A DNA stretch of 8,401 nucleotides, taken from Candidatus Fermentibacteraceae bacterium (GTDB lineage Bacteria > Fermentibacterota > Fermentibacteria > Fermentibacterales > JCC-6). The DNA is taken from the NCBI GenBank assembly GCA_029932015.1, contig JAOZQW010000026.1, positions 1 to 8,401 on the forward strand, given 5' to 3'. Made by a program: the position numbers and the translations under genes. Numbering within the stretch: position 1 is the stretch's first letter; each line of letters begins with the position of its first letter. Positions 1 to 6,893 of this stretch are shown here, in pieces. Below the pieces are notes generated by a model. It saw nothing but the letters and a program-made list of their open reading frames with translations, did not search any database and had not been told where the DNA came from.

Positions 1-1182
1 TCATACGATCACGATCTCATCGTTTCCGCCGGCATTGACGGCTTCAGTGATTTTCTCCCACTCACCTGATGAAAAGCTGCTGCCTTTCATGCCGGTATGG
101 GCGATATTTGGCAGAGAATCAAGGCAGGCTATGACGCGGACCCTGTCGGAAACCTCACCGGCAAAGATCTTGCCGGGCTGGGTAGGAGTGGAAAGGATTC
201 CCCTGTATCCCCTGAGGACAACAGCACCGATCCGGAGTCCTTCTCCGAGAGCAGCGGCTGCAGGAGGATAGGCGGTTCCAGTGAGTACATCCGTTATATC
301 CGATGATCCGGATTCAAACGAGGAGAGGGTTATGCCCCTTCTGGCCAGTTCTGTCCTGATATCCAGAAGTGAGATCTGGCGGAAAGCCTCGTTGTGAACG
401 AGCAGAGGAATAAGAGGTATTCTCGATACTCCCTTGATCTCAACCCTGCATCCTCCTTCTACTGAGACATTTACGTCCTGTCTGGCCGCCCCAATGCCTC
501 TACGCACCTTTCCCGATGAGCGTGTGAGCCATCTGAGTATCATCGCTACATCTGCAACTTCATGCGGAGTATGCATCTCGGGGCTGGTGACAAGCTCAAC
601 GAGAGGGATGCCAAGTCTGTCAGTCCTGTATATCCTGTTATGCCCTTCATCAGATACTTCACGGCAGGAGTCCTCTTCCAGACCGAGCTGAATGATCCCT
701 ATCCGCCTATCACGGTAAGGTATCCAGCCATCTACCCCGAGGATCGTCGTCCTCTGGAATCCTGCTGGAATGGATCCATCAAGATACTGCTTCCGAGCGA
801 TATGGACTTCACCTATCAGTTTGCAGTTGAGGAGCATTGTGATCTCGAGAGCAATGTCCAGCGCCTCCTGATTGAGTTCGAAGGGCGGTGTATCATCCAT
901 CTCGTACGTACAGATAGTAGCCTTATTTATCTGGTACAGTATTTCTTTTCTGGTTTTGAATTCCATAAGTGCCGTGCCGTCATACTCACCGAGTTCAGAC
1001 AGGGTAGGTCTCATATGACGGAGGATCTGGGCATCGTAGTCCTGAGAATACGTTTTGACCGGGCAGCGGCAGAAGAGCTTTTTCTTTGTATCAAGCTGCT
1101 GATGGATCTCGAGTCCGCTACGCAAACCGATAGATCTGTAATCCTCTGAAGTGAGGTCTTCCATGCTCCTGAATGAATCCAA
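1..1182 (-). CDS. gatE: Glu-tRNA(Gln) amidotransferase subunit E (archaeal-type GatE), C-terminally truncated
   Basis: GatE, with the asparaginase-like GatD, amidates Glu-tRNA(Gln) to Gln-tRNA(Gln) in the cytoplasm; GatE carries the tRNA-binding and ATP-dependent activation site. Seen in the sequence: GLEIHQQLDT (residues 23-32), the FCRCP cysteine pair (37-41), RPTLSELGE (58-66), DGSIPAGFQRT (135-145), DRLGIPLVE (188-196) and RQDVNVSVEGG (234-244), then VEIKGV (247-252). The HQQLDT and GFQRT forms fit GatE better than the related GatB. From about residue 294 a GAD domain follows, as in GatE and bacterial AspRS. The frame ends in TGA at positions 3-1, after 393 residues, inside the GAD domain. 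Family members run to about 600-630 residues, so the rest of GAD and the helical and YqeY-like tail that binds tRNA are absent. The TTG at 1182 was chosen for its Shine-Dalgarno site; an ATG at 1164 fits the family N-terminus slightly better, but its AGGAG lies only 1 nt away. GatD is not in the window. Confidence 0.85.
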   Translation of the reverse strand: MDSFRSMEDLTSEDYRSIGLRSGLEIHQQLDTKKKLFCRCPVKTYSQDYDAQILRHMRPTLSELGEYDGTALMEFKTRKEILYQINKATICTYEMDDTPPFELNQEALDIALEITMLLNCKLIGEVHIARKQYLDGSIPAGFQRTTILGVDGWIPYRDRRIGIIQLGLEEDSCREVSDEGHNRIYRTDRLGIPLVELVTSPEMHTPHEVADVAMILRWLTRSSGKVRRGIGAARQDVNVSVEGGCRVEIKGVSRIPLIPLLVHNEAFRQISLLDIRTELARRGITLSSFESGSSDITDVLTGTAYPPAAAALGEGLRIGAVVLRGYRGILSTPTQPGKIFAGEVSDRVRVIACLDSLPNIAHTGMKGSSFSSGEWEKITEAVNAGGNDEIVIV

Positions 1183-1190
1183 GCTTAGTG

Positions 1191-1197
1191 CCCTCTC
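1191..1197 (-). promoter_or_regulatory. Ribosome binding site supporting the TTG start of gatE
   Basis: On the minus strand this reads GAGAGGG, 8 nt before the TTG at 1182. This normal spacing is the reason for preferring the TTG start over the ATG at 1164, whose own AGGAG is too close. The choice changes only six N-terminal residues. Confidence 0.45.
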
Positions 1198-1312
1198 AGT
1201 GATGAACGGCAGCCTGTACGGCAGTAACCTGAGTGATTTCCGATGCCCGCCTGATCGACATTAACGGTAATGAAACGGGATTATTGCATCTACGTATCCC
1301 ATGCAGTGCGGA

Positions 1313-1341
1313 ATCATATCGAATGCATCGCTATGAATCAA
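1313..1341 (-). promoter_or_regulatory. Putative sigma-70-type promoter for gatE
   Basis: The minus strand carries TTGATT (plus positions 1341-1336, four of six consensus bases, including the TTGA core), a 17-bp spacer, and TATGAT (1318-1313, five of six). The predicted start of transcription is near 1306, giving a leader of about 125 nt before the TTG at 1182. It sits just after the end of the response regulator gene and would let gatE be transcribed independently of the two-component operon. There is no extended -10 TG. The call rests on motif match and position only. Confidence 0.55.
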
Positions 1342-1352
1342 GAAGGTCGGTT

Positions 1353-2627
1353 TCAGAAGTTCAGTTCCTTAATCCTTGAGAGCAGCGTCCTGTAGCTCAC
1401 CTTCAACACTCTTGCGGCCTCTTTCTTGTTACCACCGGTCTCCAGCAGAGCTTTCCTGATAAGTTCCTTCTCGCGAGTTTTGGCGGCTCTGGCAGACTCC
1501 TCAAGAAGCCCTTCGGAGAGCTTCAGATCAGCTATTTCGAGCAGATCCGAGCCGATAGCCTCACCATCGGAGAGAGCAAAGGCTCTGAGAACGATGCTTC
1601 GAAGTTCCCTGACATTGCCGGGCCAGTCATAGGCGGTCAGCTTATCGATAGCGGCCGCGGTAAGGAAACAGTCCGGATCGGGTGTTTCCTGCAGGAAATG
1701 ACTGCAGAGATCGGGGATGTCCTCGAGTCTGTCTCGAAGAGGTGGGAGTGTGACAGGGAACTCCCCTATCCTGAAGTAGAGGTCTTTCCTGAATACGCCG
1801 GTAGCGGTCTCCGCCTCGAGATCTCTGTTGCTTGCAGATATCACCCTGGCGTCTGTCCTGATTATCTCTGTTCCTCCGACCCTCGTGAACTCTCTCTCCT
1901 GGAGTACACGGAGAAGCTTGCCCTGGAGTGCGGGATCAAGATCTCCTACCTCGTCGAGGAACACCGTCCCTCCCCGCGCGAGTTCGAATCTGCCCTGTCT
2001 CATCCGGTCAGCTCCAGTGTATGCACCTTTTTCAGCACCGAAGAGCTCGCTTTCGATCAGCTCTGCGGGAATTGCTGCGCAGTTGACCGGAACGAAGGGT
2101 CCACTCCGGTAGTCACTCTCCGAATGGATCATCCTGGAAAGGAGTTCCTTACCGGTCCCGCTCTCCCCGAGGAGGAGCATGTTGAGATCAGTGGCAGCAC
2201 CCTTTCTTGCCCGCTCAAGAGTCGCAAGGAATCCTGAGGAAGAACCGATGAGTAATGACCCGGCCGCTCCGGAGTAGCGTTTCACCAGTGCCAGTACTTC
2301 GTCGAGATCAAACGGTTTGGTGATGAAGTCTCTGGCTCCCTTTTTCATTGCTTCAACTGCCATGTCCACCGTACCGAACGCTGTCATAAGGAGTACGGGG
2401 ACCCAGCGGCAGCATTCTCTGGCCTTTGCCAGTACTTCAATCCCACTCAGTTCACCCGGAAGACAGACATCGCTGAGTATCAGGTCGAATCCGCCCTCTT
2501 CAAGACATACCAGGCCCTCTGATCCGTCTGCTGCTGCAGTGACGCTCCAGCCATCCTCTTCGAGGGCTGTTGTAAGCATGTTGCGCATAGCCCTTTTATC
2601 CTCAACGAGAAGAATCCTATCAGGCAT
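1353..2627 (-). CDS. NtrC-family sigma-54-dependent response regulator
   Basis: This 424-residue protein is a transcription activator that remodels sigma-54 RNA polymerase when phosphorylated. It has three domains in order. The receiver (about 1-118) has an acidic pair E9/D10, the phospho-acceptor D53 in LSDVCLPG, T82 and K104 in TKPF. The AAA+ ATPase (about 127-350) has Walker A GESGTGKE (154-161), the sigma-54 contact loop as GAYTGA (201-206, Tyr replacing the usual Phe, a conservative change) and Walker B GGTVFLDE (219-226). The C-terminal Fis-type helix-turn-helix (about 385-424) includes GGNKKEAARVLKVSYRTLL. The frame stays open upstream to 2855, but the ATG at 2627 is chosen because the receiver fold begins there and AAGGAGGT precedes it. 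It starts 13 bp after the histidine kinase stop, so the two form a cognate pair. Its target promoters are unknown; the nearby glycan genes are one possibility. Confidence 0.95.
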   Translation of the reverse strand: MPDRILLVEDKRAMRNMLTTALEEDGWSVTAAADGSEGLVCLEEGGFDLILSDVCLPGELSGIEVLAKARECCRWVPVLLMTAFGTVDMAVEAMKKGARDFITKPFDLDEVLALVKRYSGAAGSLLIGSSSGFLATLERARKGAATDLNMLLLGESGTGKELLSRMIHSESDYRSGPFVPVNCAAIPAELIESELFGAEKGAYTGADRMRQGRFELARGGTVFLDEVGDLDPALQGKLLRVLQEREFTRVGGTEIIRTDARVISASNRDLEAETATGVFRKDLYFRIGEFPVTLPPLRDRLEDIPDLCSHFLQETPDPDCFLTAAAIDKLTAYDWPGNVRELRSIVLRAFALSDGEAIGSDLLEIADLKLSEGLLEESARAAKTREKELIRKALLETGGNKKEAARVLKVSYRTLLSRIKELNF

Positions 2628-2630
2628 CAG

Positions 2631-2638
2631 ACCTCCTT
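2631..2638 (-). promoter_or_regulatory. Strong ribosome binding site fixing the response regulator start
   Basis: The minus strand reads AAGGAGGT, a near-perfect anti-16S match, 3 nt before the ATG at 2627. It lies in the 13-bp gap after the kinase stop codon. Together with the start of the receiver fold it rules out the longer reading frame that begins at 2855 inside the kinase gene. Confidence 0.75.
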
Positions 2639-2640
2639 CA

Positions 2641-4305
2641 TCATGACAGCAGAGGAAGTGTGATGATGAAGAGCGCACCTCCGCCGTCATTATCCGCTGC
2701 TGCTCTGAGTTCACCGCCCATCGATCTGATGATCCTCCTGCTGACCGGAAGTCCGAGCCCCATGTTGCCTTCGTTTCTGTCCTTTGTGCTACGGAATGGC
2801 CGGAATATTTCCTCAGGGTCCATATCAAGACCTGGCCCATCGTCCGATACTTCAATTCGCATATTACCGGCAGTCGATCCTATCGTAATATCCACCTTCG
2901 ACGTTCCCTGAGCTTCAATTGCATTTCGAACCAGATTGCTGACGCACGATTCGAGCAGCTTCCTGTCGGCGCTTACGGTGAAGCGTGAACCCTTCAGAGT
3001 GACCTCGCAGCCAGCTTTTCCGGCACATATCTCCCTGCACAAATCCTGCACCTCGGAGTCAGTCAGAGTGGATTCATCCGGCTCAGGTGAGGTGGAGAGG
3101 GATGCAAATGAATGGATCAGAGCCTGCGCGGATTCCACTTCCTCCCTGACCTCCTGAAGTATTCTGAGAGTCCGTTCGTCGCTATGACCTCTTGCGAGCA
3201 GATCAACGAATCCGGACAGGGCGCAGAGAGTATTGCCCATCTCGTGCGAAATGCCGGCAGAAGCTGCTCCAATGTCGGCCATCGAATCCTGTTCAGCGAT
3301 CCTTCTTTCAAGGTCACCAATCCTCGTGACATCGGTGATAAGGATGACTATTTCACCTGAAGGTGATCTCGATTCCGAGACACCGAACATTCTCTGTGTG
3401 CCTTCCCTGCTATCGGTCAGCTGGAACTCTCCGTCAGTGCCTCCGGTCATACCTAGATTCATCAGGACCGGTTTCAGCGCTTTGCCCGCGTCGGTGAGTT
3501 CCCAGACGAAAGGACAGCCAATGTCGGATTCATTCAGGGAGAACAGCTGTCCGGCAAGAGGATTGAAGAGTGTGACAGAGCCGTTTCCATCAAGTGCGAG
3601 TACAGCTGAGCCGAGGCCCGAGAGGATAGCTGCTGAACGCTTCTCGACAATATCCGCCCTGGTCTCGGCGATCCTTCTGAGTTCATCAAGCTGGTCATCC
3701 CTCTCGTGAAGGAGTTCTATAAGTCTGTGGAACGAGGCACCAGCAGCTTCAGGTGTGCTCCCTTCTCCCCCGCTGAATCGCTCCGCTTCCACGAGTATTC
3801 CTCTGAGAGGTGTGAGAACGGTCCTGGCGAGATACCGGGGTGTTATCACAGCGAGCAGGGCAAGACAGAAAGTCAGAGCAGCCAGTCCGGTCTGGAGAAA
3901 ACTCCGAATTGCCCCTAATGGGGGGTCGGATGACATGATGCCTATGGAATAGGACCCTCCCCGAATGGGAGATCTGTACCAATCCTCGGGATTGCTCTCA
4001 ATATCCTGCCCTGGAGAGGATACCAGAGCGAGTGTGGTCCCGGAAGAATCGAAAAGCGCTGCAGCAGCGACAGAACCTCCCTGGATGAGAGGAGATGCGG
4101 CAGACTCGAATGTGCGAGACGCATCATCCAGGGTAATTGCGGCTGCAAGCGCCTGAGCTGTTGCAGTAGCCATATGATCGGTCTCGGTGTTGAGATCTGA
4201 TGCGATCAGTATGGATATGATCAGAGCAACTGCCGCAGCAGCAGCGGCTGCTCCGATAGAGAGCCCTGTCAGAAGTTCAACACCAAAGACAAATTTGCCA
4301 CGCAA
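2641..4305 (-). CDS. Membrane-bound PAS-domain sensor histidine kinase
   Basis: A 554-residue inner-membrane kinase that should autophosphorylate and pass phosphate to the NtrC-type regulator encoded 13 bp downstream. Order: transmembrane segment 1 (about 9-35, with a run of seven alanines), an extracytoplasmic sensor of about 100 residues (36-135), transmembrane segment 2 (137-157), a HAMP-like or coiled-coil linker (158-222) and a PAS domain (about 223-328). The dimerisation domain has its H-box at SHEMGNTL (H354), and the ATPase domain has N-box NLVRNAIEA (N461), G1 DDGPGLD (488-494), F-box FRPF (501-504) and G2 GMGLGL. All catalytic boxes are present, so it should be active; the H-box has Thr where many relatives have Pro (HExxNPL). 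The start is a TTG at 4305. No ATG or GTG occurs before the first membrane segment, and GGGGGT lies 6 nt upstream. The ligand is unknown. Confidence 0.93.
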   Translation of the reverse strand: MRGKFVFGVELLTGLSIGAAAAAAAVALIISILIASDLNTETDHMATATAQALAAAITLDDASRTFESAASPLIQGGSVAAAALFDSSGTTLALVSSPGQDIESNPEDWYRSPIRGGSYSIGIMSSDPPLGAIRSFLQTGLAALTFCLALLAVITPRYLARTVLTPLRGILVEAERFSGGEGSTPEAAGASFHRLIELLHERDDQLDELRRIAETRADIVEKRSAAILSGLGSAVLALDGNGSVTLFNPLAGQLFSLNESDIGCPFVWELTDAGKALKPVLMNLGMTGGTDGEFQLTDSREGTQRMFGVSESRSPSGEIVILITDVTRIGDLERRIAEQDSMADIGAASAGISHEMGNTLCALSGFVDLLARGHSDERTLRILQEVREEVESAQALIHSFASLSTSPEPDESTLTDSEVQDLCREICAGKAGCEVTLKGSRFTVSADRKLLESCVSNLVRNAIEAQGTSKVDITIGSTAGNMRIEVSDDGPGLDMDPEEIFRPFRSTKDRNEGNMGLGLPVSRRIIRSMGGELRAAADNDGGGALFIITLPLLS

Positions 4306-4311
4306 ATGCTT

Positions 4312-4317
4312 ACCCCC
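4312..4317 (-). promoter_or_regulatory. Ribosome binding site for the TTG start of the histidine kinase
   Basis: The minus strand reads GGGGGT, 6 nt before the TTG at 4305. It is G-rich and not a perfect GGAGG match, but it is the only candidate before transmembrane segment 1. The next methionine codon lies beyond that segment. Confidence 0.4.
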
Positions 4318-4338
4318 GCGATCCCGGTTTCTGTTCCC

Positions 4339-4363
4339 GATTTGGATATATACGGCGCAAATC
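4339..4363 (-). repeat. Inverted repeat with AT-rich centre upstream of the histidine kinase
   Basis: GATTTG (4339-4344) and CAAATC (4358-4363) are perfect 6-bp inverted arms separated by 13 bp that include TATATA. The repeat lies in the 84-bp gap between the family 2 glycosyltransferase and the kinase. It has no U-tract, so it is not a typical terminator. It could be a protein-binding site, but 6-bp arms may arise by chance. Confidence 0.25.
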
Positions 4364-4365
4364 CC

Positions 4366-4381
4366 TGCAGAACGAGGACCC
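4366..4381 (-). promoter_or_regulatory. Possible sigma-54 (-24/-12) promoter for the kinase/regulator operon
   Basis: On the minus strand the element has GG (4380-4379), ten bases, then GC (4368-4367), with the downstream half reading CTGCA. Against the consensus TGGCAC-N5-TTGCA it matches 7 of 11 positions, including the invariant GG and GC. The placement, about 60 bp before the kinase start, would suit autoregulation by the sigma-54 activator encoded in the same operon. A match of this quality can occur by chance in moderately GC-rich DNA. Confidence 0.22.
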
Positions 4382-4389
4382 GCATGAGT

Positions 4390-5652
4390 TCATCGTACCT
4401 CCGCTATGAATTCGGCATGAGTCAGTACTGTCCCCATTCCGATCCTATCCGGCACGATATAGAGAGCCATATCTCCTGGCCGTACATCGCAGGAGAGCAG
4501 GAATTCTGCACCAGGAGAGACCAGTGTCCTGTCCATGATGCCCTCATCGGACCAGAGGGATACTGATCCGGCAAGATTCGCACTGCGAAGAAGGAACTCG
4601 GCCCGTCCAGTCTTCAAAGGAGTGCGGATACACGCGAAGGCGCATTCTGCAAGTATTCGGGTGGGAAGCCATCCCGGTCCTGCTTCCAGCTCTCCGGCAG
4701 TGTCCAGCACTCCTGAAGGTTTCGGCGGCCTCGGGACCGGCTCTCTGTCAGGACGCTTCTCAAGAAGCTGCTCGAGTACATGGACAGGCAGTGATACTTT
4801 TTCAATGGGGATGGTCATAGCCTTTGAGAAAGCTCTCCGCCTCCATCCTGAACTCTTTCCCCGCGCCATCCTCGAAAGCCTTATTCGTCTCTCCCTGCAC
4901 ATCCAGTGCTCAGGGAGCCGGCTCCCTTCCGCTGCAAGGAATCTTCTTGCTATGAGAATTGTGGAGATCAGCTCCCACTCCAGAGCTTCGCTCCTCGTAC
5001 TCGAAGCACCGGACATATGGGAAGCGGTCGCAGAGGGTACCAGAAGGAATGTATACCCCTTCGCTGCAAGCCGCATGCACAGGTCCGTATCCTCGAAGTA
5101 CATGAAAAACCGCTCGTCGAATCCTCCTGCGAATTCGAGTGCTGCCCGCCTGAAGAGGGATACTGCAGCCGTTACACCGGGCACATGGATAGTTCTTTCA
5201 TGTGGTCGCGGCTGGAAGCGCATGAAGTCGAGATCATAGCCCTCTCCGAAGGGTGTCAGTGCCGTCCCTGCGCTGAGGGTGACCAGAGGCCATCCCCACA
5301 GTCTTATGAGCGGCTGTACTGCAGCCGCATCCGGGTTTGCCTTCAATTCACTCAGAAGATGTTCGAGACTGGAGAGTGAGATTGCCGCATCAGCATTCAG
5401 AAATAAGACATAAGGCGTAGTGCACATCTCAAGTGCCCGGTTGTTCGCATAACCGAACCCGCCATTGACAGGATTCTCCAGAACCACTGCTTCCGGCAGG
5501 AGCTCCCTCACGAGGTCAGGCGTCCCGTCGGAGGATGCATTGTCAGATATCAGTACTTCGCATGAAGGGGCAAGCTGTGATAGTACATCGACAAGACCGG
5601 CGAGCAGGCGTGCTGAATTCCAAGTCACGGTGACTACGGTTATCTCCTTCAT
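4390..5652 (-). CDS. Family 2 (GT-A) glycosyltransferase with extra C-terminal domain
   Basis: A 420-residue cytoplasmic or membrane-associated transferase that moves a sugar from a nucleotide-sugar donor to a growing glycan. The WbbL-like layout suggests rhamnosyltransferase-type activity, but the sugar cannot be read from sequence. The catalytic domain (about 1-260) has VTVTWNS at the start, SDNASSDGT (36-44, D37 for nucleotide binding), FLNAD (84-88, the DXD-equivalent metal site) and FFMYFEDTDLCMRL (182-195, with ED as probable catalytic base region). A basic stretch (about 250-275) and a proline-rich linker (about 299-312) lead to a C-terminal module of about 100 residues that looks beta-rich and has no recognisable glycosyltransferase motif. 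The ATG at 5652 overlaps the stop of the upstream gene (ATGA). Its GGAGG Shine-Dalgarno lies within the upstream gene's last codons. The stop is 84 bp before the histidine kinase. Confidence 0.9.
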   Translation of the reverse strand: MKEITVVTVTWNSARLLAGLVDVLSQLAPSCEVLISDNASSDGTPDLVRELLPEAVVLENPVNGGFGYANNRALEMCTTPYVLFLNADAAISLSSLEHLLSELKANPDAAAVQPLIRLWGWPLVTLSAGTALTPFGEGYDLDFMRFQPRPHERTIHVPGVTAAVSLFRRAALEFAGGFDERFFMYFEDTDLCMRLAAKGYTFLLVPSATASHMSGASSTRSEALEWELISTILIARRFLAAEGSRLPEHWMCRERRIRLSRMARGKSSGWRRRAFSKAMTIPIEKVSLPVHVLEQLLEKRPDREPVPRPPKPSGVLDTAGELEAGPGWLPTRILAECAFACIRTPLKTGRAEFLLRSANLAGSVSLWSDEGIMDRTLVSPGAEFLLSCDVRPGDMALYIVPDRIGMGTVLTHAEFIAEVR

Positions 5653-6893
5653 GGTCCTCCCCCGCCCCCTGTCAGGACCTCTCCGACCCTTCTGTAGAAC
5701 CGTTCAGTGACCTTCTCCCATGTATATCCCGCCAGGACCTTTCTCCTGCCTGCATCCCCCATGGACATTCTCAGATCAGGCCGGTCGAGAAGAACTCCCA
5801 TATTTCGCGAAAGAGCCGGGATATCTCCCCATGATGCGAGCAGACCGTCAATCCCATCTTCAATAAGATCAGGCATGGCCCCGGACCAGCAGCCAATGAC
5901 CGGCTTGCCGCATAGCCAGCCCTCGAGAAGTATTATGCCGAAACAGTCGAGTCTGGAGGGAAGAACCACAATATCAGCAGCGGCAATGAGGTCTATCCTC
6001 TCCATCTGCGAGACCGGTCCGGTGACAACTATCCTTCGCGAAAGGTTATCCTCCCCGGCAGCCTCTTCTATGAATGCCTCAGCATCGGGCATCACAGGTC
6101 CGGCAAGGACAAGTGTGAACTCCCGCCCTGAAGCGGCGAGTTGCCTGCAGGCCTTGATGAGGTTCCCAGTTCCTCGGTCATCTGAATGCGCTGTCAGGCA
6201 GAGAATGACCGGCCCGTCTAATCCAAGTGAGGCCCGTCCCCTTTCGGGGTCCGCACAGGAGAACTCCTCAGGGTCCACTCCGCTCCCGAGTACGAGGACC
6301 CTCTCCCCGGGAACACCCATTTCCTTGAAGAGCTCTTCCTCGAAGGGACTCTGGGCTACCGTGAAGGTGCTTTCACGGAGGATCTTCGGCTGGCATCCGG
6401 CAAAATAGCTCAGCGCGTCAGCTCTCCTGAATTTCTCTCCTGCATTGGCATGCGGGACCGAGACGAGTGCTGCGCCGGTATGTCTGCTCTGGTAATAACC
6501 GTTGTAAAGCATGAAGGGCATGCCATTTGCATGAATGAGATCAAAATCCGGCAAACTCCCAAGCAGTTTCCTCAATCCCGGGACGAAGGGATTCGGATAA
6601 TAGAATCTGTCCTTACCGCATGGCAGAACGCGGCGCAGGACAGCCCTCGCCAGATTCTGCAGCGGTGGATGGACGACCCCTGTGCGATAGATATCTATGC
6701 CCTGCCAGGTGTCCCCTGCACTTCTTAGATGTCTGCCTTCCCTCGATACAAGCCACGACATATCCCAGGCATCGGTGGAGCATATGACCGACTCATGCCC
6801 CCTCCGTACACCTGCAAGGGCATGCTCGAGTACATAGCGCTCAGCGCCGCCGTGATAAGGCCATGTCCTGTGGATGAGGTGCAGGATCCTCAT
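5649..6893 (-). CDS. Family 4 (GT-B) glycosyltransferase
   Basis: A 414-residue retaining transferase of the GT-B fold, probably adding one sugar to a lipid-linked glycan at the inner face of the cytoplasmic membrane. The N-terminal Rossmann domain has the acceptor-side glycine motif HGGAERYV (14-21). The C-terminal donor domain has the phosphate-binding DDRG (238-241, R replacing the usual K) and the EX7E motif in the form DCFGIILLE (316-324), with Asp at the first position. GKPVIG (329-334) follows. The ATG at 6893 overlaps the stop of the upstream gene as ATGA, and MRILHLIHRTW is a typical family start. An in-frame ATG at 6923 would add ten residues, but it has no Shine-Dalgarno site and lies within the upstream gene. 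The last six residues are GGGGGP. Donor and acceptor are unknown. Confidence 0.93.
   Translation of the reverse strand: MRILHLIHRTWPYHGGAERYVLEHALAGVRRGHESVICSTDAWDMSWLVSREGRHLRSAGDTWQGIDIYRTGVVHPPLQNLARAVLRRVLPCGKDRFYYPNPFVPGLRKLLGSLPDFDLIHANGMPFMLYNGYYQSRHTGAALVSVPHANAGEKFRRADALSYFAGCQPKILRESTFTVAQSPFEEELFKEMGVPGERVLVLGSGVDPEEFSCADPERGRASLGLDGPVILCLTAHSDDRGTGNLIKACRQLAASGREFTLVLAGPVMPDAEAFIEEAAGEDNLSRRIVVTGPVSQMERIDLIAAADIVVLPSRLDCFGIILLEGWLCGKPVIGCWSGAMPDLIEDGIDGLLASWGDIPALSRNMGVLLDRPDLRMSMGDAGRRKVLAGYTWEKVTERFYRRVGEVLTGGGGGP
5656..5663 (-). promoter_or_regulatory. Ribosome binding site inside the upstream glycosyltransferase tail
   Basis: The minus strand reads GGGGGAGG, ending 3 nt before the ATG at 5652. 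The same bases encode part of the glycine run (GGGGGP) that ends the upstream protein, so the tail of one protein doubles as the initiation signal for the next. Confidence 0.65.

Noticed and set aside
1..3. TGA recoded as an amino acid, so that GatE reads through
   Set aside because: The regulator, the kinase and the glycosyltransferases all end naturally at TGA, so TGA is a normal stop here.
562..1149. Long plus-strand frame of 195 codons opposite gatE
   Set aside because: It is antisense to a well-conserved protein and shows no recognisable motif. The same applies to the other plus-strand frames at 1698-2237, 3233-3709, 4535-5239, 4906-5379 and 5707-6408.
1285..1299. GG-N10-GC arrangement before gatE as a sigma-54 promoter
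   Set aside because: Outside GG and TGCA it matches the consensus poorly, and a better sigma-70-like promoter lies just upstream.
1261..1317. 18-codon frame at the start of the gatE spacer
   Set aside because: Its ATG lies inside the predicted -10 box, so it would not be in the transcript, and it has no ribosome binding site.
1200..1352. Intrinsic terminator after the response regulator
   Set aside because: Only short imperfect arms (GCC/GGC, GCAT/ATGC) were found and no U-tract follows them.
2628..2855. In-frame N-terminal extension of the response regulator
   Set aside because: It overlaps the C-terminal coding part of the kinase, has no receiver similarity, and a strong AAGGAGGT marks the ATG at 2627.
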